Shown here: positions 52,495 to 61,347 of the stretch, piece by piece
Layout: the number at the start of each line of letters is the position of its first letter
Position numbering within the stretch: the first letter of the stretch is position 1
NCBI RefSeq assembly: GCF_001418085.1
Contig: NZ_LIQH01000040.1
Location: 1-64,000, forward strand
DNA length: 64,000 nucleotides
Direction of reading: 5' to 3'
Source: Lacinutrix algicola
GTDB taxonomy: Bacteria > Bacteroidota > Bacteroidia > Flavobacteriales > Flavobacteriaceae
Position numbers and translations under genes: made by a program
Notes under the pieces: model-generated
Seen by the model: only the letters and a program-made list of their open reading frames with translations
Told to the model about the DNA's origin: nothing
The model's database searches: none

Positions 52495-53190
52495 ATGACC
52501 ATGAAGTTTAACTTATTTTTCCTTTTAACCTTATTTACAGTACTCTCTACAAGTGCTCAAATTGATAGTGAAAATAAGTCCATAATAATTCCTGCGCAAG
52601 AAGTTGAAGATCCTAAACAAGATAATGAACTTATAATAATGCCTGAAGAAAGTAACAGTGCAGAGCCAGACATAGAGGAGGAAAACGAAATAGTTTTACC
52701 TAAAACTGAAGCGCTTCCAGTTGCAGAACGTAAAGAGTTCTCGATGATTAAGGAGAATAAATTTAGAAATCCTGCAGAGTTGTACCAAAAGCAATTAAAA
52801 AACGCTTTAAAACTAAGAAACGACGACGAACGTAAACATAATGGGAGTGAAGTTACACAGTTTTTGGGAGAATATAGCACCAAAGCGAAACGCGTAAACA
52901 TTATATATAGAGACCATCAAGCAGAAGATGGTGATTTAATTCGTGTTTATGTAAATGGTAATGTTGCACAATCTCGTGTATTATTACAAAACCATAGTAA
53001 AGGTTTCTTTTTAACACTATCTCCGGGAGATAATATTATAGAATTTGAAGCTTTAAATCAAGGAACAAGTGGTCCAAACACCGCTGAATTCCAAGTGTTA
53101 GACGACGTAGGTGTTCCTTTTATAACTAATCAATGGAATTTAGCAACAGGAGTTAAAGCAACCATAACCGTGGTGCAAGCTAAGGACTAA
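52495..53190 (+). CDS. Hypothetical secreted protein
   Basis: This 231-residue protein has a signal peptide (FNLFFLLTLFTVLSTSAQ), then a low-complexity acidic linker (about residues 25-75, rich in E, P and I). A compact beta-rich domain (about 105-231) shows VNIIYRDHQAEDGDLIRVYVNG and FFLTLSPGDNIIEFEALNQG. I do not recognise the family, although the C-terminal domain looks like a conserved beta-sandwich. ATG at 52495 or 52501. The acidic linker resembles those of other exported Bacteroidetes proteins. Confidence 0.75.
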   Translation: MTMKFNLFFLLTLFTVLSTSAQIDSENKSIIIPAQEVEDPKQDNELIIMPEESNSAEPDIEEENEIVLPKTEALPVAERKEFSMIKENKFRNPAELYQKQLKNALKLRNDDERKHNGSEVTQFLGEYSTKAKRVNIIYRDHQAEDGDLIRVYVNGNVAQSRVLLQNHSKGFFLTLSPGDNIIEFEALNQGTSGPNTAEFQVLDDVGVPFITNQWNLATGVKATITVVQAKD

Positions 53191-53293
53191 GAATAGTAAA
53201 CTTCATTATTTTCTTTAATAAATCAATTGAAAATCGTATTTTTACAACCAAAATTAGCATTTCAGCTAATAATTAACATTACACAGAAGAAGA

Positions 53294-53746
53294 ATGGCAA
53301 AGTCGCAACAGACATTTAACAAATTAGAAAAAGAGAAAAAGCGCCTTAAAAAGCGTGAAGACAAGAGAAAGAAAATGGAGGCCAGAAAGGCTGAAGCAGC
53401 AGAGAATGGTACACAAGGCATTCAGTTTGCTTACGTAGATTTCAATGGAAATTTGGTAGACACTCCACCAGATCCAGAAGACAAAGTAAAAATTAAAGCA
53501 GATAATATTGTATTAGGCGTACCTAAAAAAGAAGATTTACCAGAAGTAGATCCTATTAGAAAAGGTAAGGTTTCTTTTTACGATTCTTCTAAAGGTTTCG
53601 GTTTTATTATCGATGCAGAAGACTCAGAAAAATATTTCTGTCATGTAAGTGGTTTAATTGATGAAATCACAGAAAATGACAAAGTACAATTTGAACTAGA
53701 AAAAGGCATGAAAGGCTTAAACGCTGTACGTGTAAAGAAAATATAA
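53294..53746 (+). CDS. Cold-shock-domain protein with a basic N-terminal extension
   Basis: This 150-residue protein has a very basic, probably helical N-terminus (about residues 1-40, rich in K, R and E) and a C-terminal cold-shock domain (about 90-150). The domain starts RKGKVSFYDSSKGFGFIID, with the RNP1-like KGFGFI, followed by EKYFCHVSGL as the RNP2-like part. It binds single-stranded RNA or DNA. The extended form differs from classic CspA, which is about 70 residues. A strong terminator follows. Confidence 0.88.
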   Translation: MAKSQQTFNKLEKEKKRLKKREDKRKKMEARKAEAAENGTQGIQFAYVDFNGNLVDTPPDPEDKVKIKADNIVLGVPKKEDLPEVDPIRKGKVSFYDSSKGFGFIIDAEDSEKYFCHVSGLIDEITENDKVQFELEKGMKGLNAVRVKKI

Positions 53747-53778
53747 CACTTGCTATTAACGTGTGATAAAGCACAGTT

Positions 53779-53810
53779 AGCCTTGATTAGAAATAATCAA
53801 GGCTTTTTTT
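53779..53810 (+). terminator. Bidirectional terminator
   Basis: AGCCTTGATTA, loop GAAA, TAATCAAGGCT followed by a T run. The 11-bp stem with a GAAA tetraloop serves the cold-shock gene and the convergent MscS gene. Confidence 0.9.
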
Positions 53811-53816
53811 ATGCGC

Positions 53817-55070
53817 TTATATTTTAGCTTTAAAAGTAGTAGAGCTTGGAAGTTCAAATATTTCTAATTCGAAGAATGGAATTGCAGCTAAAAAATGATC
53901 AAACAGGTCAGACATTACATATTCGTAATTTTCCCAGCGCTTATCTTTACTAAATGCATAGATCTCTAAAGGAACACCTTGTGTAGTAGGCTGCAACTGT
54001 CTTGCCATTAATAACATATCTTTATTAATAGCAGAATGATTTTCTAAATACGTTTGAATATATTTTCTAAACACACCAATATTGGTAAGGTTTCTACCAT
54101 TAAGCCTAAGTGTTTTATTGATATTATTATCTTCATTATATTTATCTACTTTCTCTCCCATTTGTTCTAAATAGACGCTAATTAGCTCAATACCTTTTAA
54201 GCGCTCTATATCTTCAGGAGTTAGAAATTTAATAGACTCTTGCTTAATCATTAAATGCCTTTTAATTCTACGGCCATCAGAATTCGTCATACCACGCCAG
54301 TTCTTAAACGAATCTGAAATCATGGCATAAGTAGGAATGGTAGTAATAGTATTATCAAAATTCTGAACCTTTACAGTAGCAAGGTTTATTTCTGTTACAT
54401 CACCATCTGCTCCGTATTTTTCGAAAGTTATCCAATCTCCAATCCTAACCATATCGTTAATAGACACTTGTATACTAGCCACAAAACCAAGAATGGTATC
54501 TTTAAATATAAGTAAGATAATAGCAGAAGCTGCACCAAAACCAGTGATAAACTTTAAAATTGACACATCGCTAAACACTGCAATTGCTGCAAAAATTCCA
54601 GCAACCCAAGCAAAAATCATGAATACTTGTATATAACTATCTATTGGTTTATCTCTTAAACGCGGTAAAGTTTTAAAATAATCTTCGAGTGTAAACAAAA
54701 TACTTCTAACAATCCATAATGTTAAAACTATAAAAAGAACCTGAAGTAGTTTGCGAATAGGCGTTTCTATATAATTAAAATCTATAAAAACAATATGCAA
54801 TATTTTTAACGCTGTTAATAACGGAACAATATGCGCTACATTTCTTGGTACTTTGTTAGCCAATAATAAATCATCAAAAGGAGATTTGGTATGCTTTGCA
54901 ACACGAACAGATATTGCTCGTAAAATTGCTCTAACAACTCTATCTATAACATACGTTACAATAAGTGCTATTAGTAGCAATGTAAGCATATTGGCGTATT
55001 TAGCCAACTTTGGAGATAATCCAAAAGCTTCGTAGTAATTATAAAAGAAATAGGCGATTTGCTCCTTCAT
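53817..55070 (-). CDS. MscS-type mechanosensitive ion channel (YbdG-like)
   Basis: This 417-residue membrane protein has about five N-terminal helices (up to about residue 170), then the MscS core, LGFVASIQVSINDMVRIGDWITFEKYGADGDV, followed by NLATVKVQNFDNTITTIPTY, and a cytoplasmic C-terminal vestibule. Length and the inserted segment (about 280-350) match E. coli YbdG more than the small MscS. It gates under membrane tension or osmotic downshift. Its stop faces the bidirectional terminator after the cold-shock gene. Confidence 0.87.
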   Translation of the reverse strand: MKEQIAYFFYNYYEAFGLSPKLAKYANMLTLLLIALIVTYVIDRVVRAILRAISVRVAKHTKSPFDDLLLANKVPRNVAHIVPLLTALKILHIVFIDFNYIETPIRKLLQVLFIVLTLWIVRSILFTLEDYFKTLPRLRDKPIDSYIQVFMIFAWVAGIFAAIAVFSDVSILKFITGFGAASAIILLIFKDTILGFVASIQVSINDMVRIGDWITFEKYGADGDVTEINLATVKVQNFDNTITTIPTYAMISDSFKNWRGMTNSDGRRIKRHLMIKQESIKFLTPEDIERLKGIELISVYLEQMGEKVDKYNEDNNINKTLRLNGRNLTNIGVFRKYIQTYLENHSAINKDMLLMARQLQPTTQGVPLEIYAFSKDKRWENYEYVMSDLFDHFLAAIPFFELEIFELPSSTTFKAKI

Positions 55071-55141
55071 TTTTAGTTTGAATTTTAAACAAAATTAGTC
55101 AGATTTACTCAGTATAAACTATTAAAAACGATAAATAATAG

Positions 55142-55729
55142 TTAAAGCGTACCAGGTATATCTATAGGCATAACTTCCTCATTTTTCATGCCATTAAGTG
55201 TTATATTTCCAACACGAACACGTACTAATCTTAAGGTTGGAAAGCCTACTGCACTTGTCATTTTTCGAACTTGTCTAAATTTACCTTCTGTAATTGTTAA
55301 AGATACCCAAGAAACTGGACCATGTCTAGCATCACGAATTTTTTTTGACCGTTCTGGGAAATCAGGATCAGATTCTAATTTATAGACTTTACACGGTTTG
55401 GTTTGATATTTTTTACCATCGAAACCAATTTCTACACCTTTTTGGAGTTCTTCAATCTTTTCTTTAGTAATATCTCCATCTACTAAAGCGTAGTATTCTT
55501 TTTCAATACCACTAGAATTTATAAAGTTACTTAATTTTCCGTCTGTAGTTAACAATAGTAAACCTTCACTTTTTTCGTCGAGTCTACCAATTGGCATTAT
55601 TCCCATTGGAAACTCTGCTAATTCTCCTAGAAACCTTTTACGTTGTTGCTTACTAGAGTTGCTAGCAAACTGAGAGAGCATGCCGTAGGGTTTAAATATT
55701 TTAAAGTGTTTGTGTGTATTAAGTTCCAA
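55142..55729 (-). CDS. RsuA/RluE-family pseudouridine synthase
   Basis: This 195-residue enzyme isomerises uridine in rRNA. The catalytic segment MPIGRLDEKSEGLLLLTTDG carries the R-L-D active site near residue 51, and the C-terminal EGKFRQVRKMTSAVGFPTLRLVRV is the family signature. There is no N-terminal S4 domain, which resembles RluE (23S rRNA U2457) more than RsuA. The start is TTG at 55729 (before ELNTHKHFKIFKPYG); no in-frame ATG exists upstream. The target base is inferred. Confidence 0.86.
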   Translation of the reverse strand: MELNTHKHFKIFKPYGMLSQFASNSSKQQRKRFLGELAEFPMGIMPIGRLDEKSEGLLLLTTDGKLSNFINSSGIEKEYYALVDGDITKEKIEELQKGVEIGFDGKKYQTKPCKVYKLESDPDFPERSKKIRDARHGPVSWVSLTITEGKFRQVRKMTSAVGFPTLRLVRVRVGNITLNGMKNEEVMPIDIPGTL

Positions 55730-55788
55730 ATGAGTATTCTATAGTTATAATGTGGACTCCAGCTTTCTTACGACTGACAAAAATAGTT

Positions 55789-58086
55789 TTAGTTTCCTCT
55801 TAATATTTTAAAAACCAAGTCTTTGGTTAATTGTTGTCCGTTCGCTTTTTCTCTAATAGAGTCGTAAGTAAATCTAAAATCGCAACCTTCTTTATAGGCA
55901 CTACAACCATAAGCTGTTTTTCCTTTTATAATAGTGCCTTTGTTGCATTTCGGACAAATATTTTCTTCGGAAGTACTCTTCGTTTCAGTTTTAACTTTTT
56001 TAGGTTCTAATTTCAACTTAAAATTTTCATCAAATCTCACTAAGCCTTCAGTTAAAACATTATCAACTTTAAAGCCTTTTAAATTAACGGTTGAGCCTTT
56101 TTGAAACAACCTAACAAATTGCTTTTCTGAGATAGTTTTACCTTCAAATTTAAAAGGAATAACAAAGTCGCAAGTCTTTTTATATTCTGAGCAACCATAA
56201 GCCGATTTACCTTTTAATACAGATCCGTTTTTACATTTCGGACATTTTTCTGAGGCAATTCTAGACGTTTTTTTAACCGTTTTTTTCTTAGTCGTTGTTG
56301 CTGTTTTATTGTTAACCGAAGATATATTAGCTTTCTTAGTTTCACTTCGCACTTCGTAAACCAAACGATCTACCATTTGTTTCATCTGTTTGATAAAACT
56401 TCCTGCGCTAAAAGTCCCTTTTTCAATATCTTTTAACTGCTTTTCCCATTTTCCGGTAAGTTCGGCAGATTTCAGCAATTCGTTAGTAATAGTATCTATT
56501 AACTGAATTCCTGTAACCGTAGGAATAACTTGTTTTTTATTTCGTTTTATATATTTTCTTCGGAATAACGTTTCAATAATATTGGCACGTGTAGAAGGAC
56601 GACCAATACCGTTTTCTTTCATAATCTCACGAAGCTCATCGTCATCCACCTGTTTTCCGGCCGTTTCCATAGCACGTAGGAGTGAGGCTTCCGTATATTG
56701 GTTTGGCGGTTTGGTTTGTTTTTCTAAAAACGACGGTTCATGCGGCCCTTTTTCGCCTTTCTCGAATGTTGGTAACATACCAGCTTCTTTAGAAGTACTA
56801 TTGGGGTTTTCGAATACAATACGCCATCCTTTTTCTAAAATCTCTTTACCTGTAGTTTTAAACTTTACTTTTTCTGCTTTACCAATAACTGTGGTGTTCG
56901 ATACTTTACAATCTGGATAGAACACAGCAATAAAACGACGCACAATAATATTGTAAACCTGCTGCTGGTTGTATTGCAAGTTCATTTGCTGTCCGGTTGG
57001 AATAATAGCGTGGTGATCTGTTACCTTACTATCATCAAAAACTTTTTTTGTTTTCTTTAACTTCTTACCATGAAGTGGCGCTGTTAAAGTAGCATAATTA
57101 GTTAAGTTTTTAAGTATTCCAGGTACTTTTGGATACACATCGTTTGGTAAAAATGTAGTATCTACTCTTGGGTAGGTGACTACTTTTTGTTCGTATAGTT
57201 TCTGGACAATCTTTAAAGTTTCGTCTGCACTAAATCCAAATTTAGTGTTACAATATACTTGTAAACCTGTTAAATCAAAGAGTTTTGGAGCATATTCATT
57301 TCCTGCTTTTTTGGTTGTCGATACAATTTCGAAATCATGCGCTTTTACAATAGCTGCAAGTTTTTCTCCATCTTCAACTTTAAGAAAACGACCTTCTTCG
57401 TAACTAAATAATGTATCGCGATACATAGTTTGCAGCTCCCAATAGGGTTGTGGTTTAAAGTTTTCAATTTCTTTAAACCTATTTACTAGCATGGCAAGAG
57501 TAGGAGTTTGCACACGCCCAACAGATAATACCTGTTTGTAACCACCATGTTTTACAGTGTATAAACGTGTAGCATTCATACCCAGAAGCCAATCTCCAAT
57601 AGCACGCGAAAAGCCTGCATAATATAAATTGTCGTAATCTTCAGAAGGTTTCAAGTTATTAAAACCTTCTTTTATAGCCTCAGTTGTAAGCGACGAAATC
57701 CAAAGTCTTTCTACTTTTCCTTTATAACCAGCTTGGTTTAATACCCAACGCTGTATTAATTCTCCTTCTTGTCCTGCATCGCCACAGTTTATTACAACAT
57801 CTGCTCTATCAAATAAACTTTTTACAATTTTAAACTGCTTTTTTATACCAGCATCTTTAGAAACTTTGGTTTCAAAACGCTCAGGAAGCATTGGTAAATT
57901 GTTTAAATCCCAGCTTTTCCAATACGGCTTATAATCGTTTGGCTCTTTAAGTGTACAAAGATGTCCAAAAGTATAGGTTACAGCATAGCCGTTGCCTTCG
58001 TAGTAACCATCACGTTTTGTGGTGGCTCCAAGAACAGAAGCAATTTCTCTTGCTACAGATGGCTTTTCGGCGATACAAACTTTCAT
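55789..58086 (-). CDS. topB: DNA topoisomerase III with C-terminal zinc-finger repeats
   Basis: This 765-residue type IA topoisomerase relaxes and decatenates DNA by cutting one strand. The TOPRIM start MKVCIAEKPSVAREIASVLG and NCGDAGQEGELIQRW are clear, and the catalytic Tyr lies in VTYPRVDTTFLP near residue 305. Domain signatures NGIGRPSTRANIIETLF and SVGRVQTPTLAML follow. The C-terminus carries two four-cysteine modules, CPKCKNGSVLKGKSAYGCSE near residue 640 and a similar CPKCNKGTIIKGKTAYGCSA near 715. It may be recruited to repair or conjugation intermediates. Confidence 0.93.
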   Translation of the reverse strand: MKVCIAEKPSVAREIASVLGATTKRDGYYEGNGYAVTYTFGHLCTLKEPNDYKPYWKSWDLNNLPMLPERFETKVSKDAGIKKQFKIVKSLFDRADVVINCGDAGQEGELIQRWVLNQAGYKGKVERLWISSLTTEAIKEGFNNLKPSEDYDNLYYAGFSRAIGDWLLGMNATRLYTVKHGGYKQVLSVGRVQTPTLAMLVNRFKEIENFKPQPYWELQTMYRDTLFSYEEGRFLKVEDGEKLAAIVKAHDFEIVSTTKKAGNEYAPKLFDLTGLQVYCNTKFGFSADETLKIVQKLYEQKVVTYPRVDTTFLPNDVYPKVPGILKNLTNYATLTAPLHGKKLKKTKKVFDDSKVTDHHAIIPTGQQMNLQYNQQQVYNIIVRRFIAVFYPDCKVSNTTVIGKAEKVKFKTTGKEILEKGWRIVFENPNSTSKEAGMLPTFEKGEKGPHEPSFLEKQTKPPNQYTEASLLRAMETAGKQVDDDELREIMKENGIGRPSTRANIIETLFRRKYIKRNKKQVIPTVTGIQLIDTITNELLKSAELTGKWEKQLKDIEKGTFSAGSFIKQMKQMVDRLVYEVRSETKKANISSVNNKTATTTKKKTVKKTSRIASEKCPKCKNGSVLKGKSAYGCSEYKKTCDFVIPFKFEGKTISEKQFVRLFQKGSTVNLKGFKVDNVLTEGLVRFDENFKLKLEPKKVKTETKSTSEENICPKCNKGTIIKGKTAYGCSAYKEGCDFRFTYDSIREKANGQQLTKDLVFKILRGN

Positions 58087-58165
58087 TTTATTCTTTAAAT
58101 TATGGTTCGCAAAATAGGAAATTCAAAGATGAAATTAGATTGAAGTTACTTAGAGTTATTAACTA

Positions 58166-58435
58166 TTAGTGATTAAAAAGAAGGAGGTAAAAAAGCAACA
58201 CTACAAAATGAACCAATAATGAACCTTCGTGCCATTTTCTATATTTAATTAAAATAATAAATATGCTGTTTATAAAGATAGTTATTGAAGCGATACTTAG
58301 TACTATAAACCAAAATGCTAGTTTTAGTTTAATAACATTAATACTTGGTTCAAAATTGAATGTTGTTACTAATAAATAGATTATTAGTAAAACAATGTAA
58401 TAGAGTAAAGTGTAAAAAATGCCTTTATTCGACAA
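58166..58435 (-). CDS. Small hypothetical membrane protein
   Basis: This 89-residue protein has three hydrophobic segments (about residues 7-25, 38-63 and 71-87) and a short loop KYRKWHEGS. Starts with TTG at 58435; no ATG is available in frame nearby. I do not recognise the family. It lies upstream of topB on the same strand with a 79-base gap. The lack of an ATG makes it less certain than its neighbours. Confidence 0.5.
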   Translation of the reverse strand: MSNKGIFYTLLYYIVLLIIYLLVTTFNFEPSINVIKLKLAFWFIVLSIASITIFINSIFIILIKYRKWHEGSLLVHFVVLLFYLLLFNH

Positions 58436-58563
58436 TATACTTAAGTTGTTTTTGTGTTCTGTTTATCCCTTTTTTGTAAAATTATTTACATGTTTTAAGT
58501 GGTAAAAGAAAGATTTAAAGTCTGTGAGAACTTTCGTAAATAAACTAAAACCTGCAATTAATT

Positions 58564-59886
58564 TTATACGTTGTTGTAACTATTTTTTTTATTCGATGAA
58601 AATTTATAAGCTCCAAAAGCGAGAAAAATATAAATTACAATTATTGCGACCATTTGTTGCCAATTATTTGTCAATTCGTAATATAGTATTAAAACACCAC
58701 CAATACTCAATCCGATTATAGATACTATTGTCAATATAGTTGATGAATTAGTTTTTTTTCTAATTTTAAAATTAGCAATTGCCATTAGTAATGAAACTAA
58801 AAGAAAGGTAACACTTCCAAACTCAAGAATTAATTCTAATCCACCAATTGAAATTAAAAGACAAGAAATTACTGCCATAGCAATAATTGCATTTTGAGGA
58901 CTATTATTTTTTCGGACAGATAAAATTTTAGGAAAAAAACCATCTTTAGCTATCACAGACATTTGGCGTGAAGAGCCAAAAAGTGTTCCACTAATCGCAC
59001 TGCTTGTAGCTAAAATTGCACCAAAAATAACAAGGTTTGTACCTAATGAACCCAATACATTTCCTGCACCTGATGCAAGTGCAAACTCTTTATTTTTAAT
59101 AATTTCTTCTGTTGGTATCGCAAATAAAGCACCCATTGCAATAACTACGTAAATTATAACAGCTAAAGAAATTGCACTATAAATTGCTCTTGGTATATTT
59201 TTCTCTGGATTAGTCATTTCATTGACTGCGTTGATTACTAATTGAAATCCTTCAAATGCAACAAAAGTTAATGAAGAAACTATTAAAATTGAAAAAATAC
59301 TTGATTGCTCTAAATCTAAAGTCATATTTTCAATGAACGTATTAAAATCAGTTGTTCCGTGAGTCATTAATACGATTGAGATAATTGTTAAAACTACAAG
59401 TTTGGTATAAACCATTAAATCTTCAATTTTTCCCATTCCATTTACGCTCCAAATGTTTATTAAAGTGAAAATTCCAATAACTCCAATTGCAACACCTTTC
59501 CTTATCCAAATATTGTCTGCAAAGTGGGTACTACTAATTGCATAGGATGAAAATGTATAAGCATATAAAGCCAAAGTACTTATATAACCGAAAATAATAA
59601 ACCAACCTATTGCTGAAGCAGAGAAATTTGATTTTGAATACGTTTTCTTGAAAAAAGAATATGTAGCTCCTTCATCTTTGTAATAAAGCCCCAGTTTTAC
59701 ATAAGAGTAAGCAGCTAAAGAAGCAATTAGTCCTCCAATAATTATAGCAATTGGTGTTAGGTTTCCAATTAATGAAACTGAAATTCCGAGTATTGTGAAA
59801 ATTCCGCCACCAACCATACCTCCAAGAGCAATTGCAATTAATTCTGCTAAACCTAAACTCTTATTTCTTTTTCGATGTTGGGTCAT
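58564..59886 (-). CDS. APC-superfamily amino-acid permease
   Basis: This 440-residue protein has 12 hydrophobic segments. The helix-1 break GGMVGGGIFTILGISVS and the helix-6/7 region TFVAFEGFQLVINAVNEMTNPEKNIPRAI identify an APC-family transporter (amino acid/polyamine/organocation). It imports or exchanges amino acids; the substrate is not clear. The small HMA-like gene lies 13 bases upstream on the same strand, so the two are probably one operon. Confidence 0.87.
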   Translation of the reverse strand: MTQHRKRNKSLGLAELIAIALGGMVGGGIFTILGISVSLIGNLTPIAIIIGGLIASLAAYSYVKLGLYYKDEGATYSFFKKTYSKSNFSASAIGWFIIFGYISTLALYAYTFSSYAISSTHFADNIWIRKGVAIGVIGIFTLINIWSVNGMGKIEDLMVYTKLVVLTIISIVLMTHGTTDFNTFIENMTLDLEQSSIFSILIVSSLTFVAFEGFQLVINAVNEMTNPEKNIPRAIYSAISLAVIIYVVIAMGALFAIPTEEIIKNKEFALASGAGNVLGSLGTNLVIFGAILATSSAISGTLFGSSRQMSVIAKDGFFPKILSVRKNNSPQNAIIAMAVISCLLISIGGLELILEFGSVTFLLVSLLMAIANFKIRKKTNSSTILTIVSIIGLSIGGVLILYYELTNNWQQMVAIIVIYIFLAFGAYKFSSNKKNSYNNV

Positions 59887-59899
59887 AAACTATTATTTA

Positions 59900-60160
59900 T
59901 TATAGTTCAAAAAGACCTTTAGGTATTGCGTGAAAACCAATTGATATAACTACATCTTCAATCTCCTTAACTTTAACTAATTCCGTTGTATGAATTGTAA
60001 ATTCTTTAGGAAATACATCTGAATTAATAATAACATCTTTTATTCCTTCAATAGATAAGACTATATTTTTAATTTTTTCTAAATCCTTATTTTCTTTAGC
60101 ATTCGTTCCAAATATTTTTCCGTGATTTCCTGGTATTACATTTTCTGATAGCAGACTCAT
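59900..60160 (-). CDS. Small HMA-like (ferredoxin-fold) protein without the metal-binding CxxC
   Basis: This 86-residue protein shows the beta-alpha-beta pattern of heavy-metal-associated domains: IKNIVLSIEGIKDVIINSD and later VKVKEIEDVVISIGFHAIPKG. The usual metal site (M-x-C-x-x-C) is absent and it contains no cysteines. It may therefore be a structural or regulatory derivative. It is encoded 13 bases before the APC permease gene on the same strand. Naming rests on the fold pattern by eye. Confidence 0.68.
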   Translation of the reverse strand: MSLLSENVIPGNHGKIFGTNAKENKDLEKIKNIVLSIEGIKDVIINSDVFPKEFTIHTTELVKVKEIEDVVISIGFHAIPKGLFEL

Positions 60161-60434
60161 ATTTTATTGTTTTATATTAAATGGTTGAAGTTCTATTTAA
60201 ATGGTGTGAAATGTTTTATATCAAACACTAAGCGAAGTTCGGCTATTTTTTTGACAAAGTCAAGCGTAAAAACTTAGCGAAAATGGTTGCTTCTATAAAG
60301 TAAATTACTTTAATTATTAAATTTTATAGATTACCGTAATAAAAAAAGGAATTAAAAAGATGAGTTTAATTTTTGTTTCATAATTATTTTAGAAATGAGA
60401 TTAATCCGTCCTTCGTTTTCACAATGATAATAAA
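60161..60434 (-). other. Non-coding interval with cassette-like inverted sequences
   Basis: About 270 bases with no credible gene. It contains CTAAGCGAAGTTCGG (near 60229), a TTGAC-AAA-GTCAA palindrome near 60252 and AACTTAGCG (near 60275). From memory this resembles sequences found between mobile small genes in Flavobacteria; the resemblance is unverified. The end near 60400 shows nothing further. Confidence 0.35.
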
Positions 60435-61244
60435 TTATACAACCACAAAACACTTCTCAATCTCACCATTCTCATGTTTTAGCCATAATAGTGGAGAATA
60501 ACCTTCCATTTTATAAGTATTTAATTCTGGTAAAATAGCATCATAGGTTTTCCAATCTACATTTGGTGTTACATCAAGCAACCAATCCGTTTTCTTTGGT
60601 TTATAAAACTTATAGTCTTTAAATTGTGGTAATTCAGTATACTTAAAATAGAAACCATAAATACACTCCGGATTTAACGTTTTAAGCTGAATCGTTCTTC
60701 CGTAAGGCACAAAAATTTGAGCTTTAAAGTATATTTTCTGTATAAAATCTTCAGCTAAAAAATTCACACTATGCAACAATGGCTTCGTTTCACTAGCATA
60801 GAGTAGTGGTAATTGTTTCTTTTTTAGCTTGTTTAGTTTTTCTATTAAACTATCTCTTCGCATGGGACCAATACAATGATCAATTTCTGTTTCTCCAAGC
60901 GTTTCATCATATAAATAAAACTTAAACTGTATTTCTAAGTGTACAGCTTGCTTACCATCAAGATACAAACAGTCTAATTCACCAATAGTTATATTGGTTT
61001 TGGTTTGTATTTGTGGATTTTCAGATAAAATCCTCAAACCTTTATTTAATCGTAACTCTGTAGTAACAAAACGTTCTACACGCTGTCCAAGTCTTATTTT
61101 TTCTAAACCTAAACCTTCAAAAATTGGTGTGTTTTGCTTTTCTGTTAACAAAGGCTGCATACCTAAAATGGGTTCTAAAAACAGGTGTGGTGTGTTATAA
61201 AATCCGCTAAACTGCGCTTGTAAATTGTCTGAGATGTTTTTCAT
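60435..61244 (-). CDS. DUF1853 family protein
   Basis: This 269-residue soluble protein has the DUF1853 pattern: LGQRVERFVTTELR, then TIGELDCLYLDGKQAVHLEIQFKFYLYD, and IGPMRRDSLIEKL. The GELD ... HLEIQFKF arrangement looks like a PD-(D/E)XK nuclease-type core, but no activity is established for the family. ATG start at 61244. It is divergent from the helicase gene at 61348, and the two may share a regulatory region. Confidence 0.83.
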   Translation of the reverse strand: MKNISDNLQAQFSGFYNTPHLFLEPILGMQPLLTEKQNTPIFEGLGLEKIRLGQRVERFVTTELRLNKGLRILSENPQIQTKTNITIGELDCLYLDGKQAVHLEIQFKFYLYDETLGETEIDHCIGPMRRDSLIEKLNKLKKKQLPLLYASETKPLLHSVNFLAEDFIQKIYFKAQIFVPYGRTIQLKTLNPECIYGFYFKYTELPQFKDYKFYKPKKTDWLLDVTPNVDWKTYDAILPELNTYKMEGYSPLLWLKHENGEIEKCFVVV

Positions 61245-61347
61245 ATATAGTAACGAAAGTAATCATTTAAAAAATTTTTAAATATTATTCGTTGAAAGCC
61301 TTTAAATCGTTGTATTTTTGCGCATCTCAAAATTTCAAAAAAGATTA

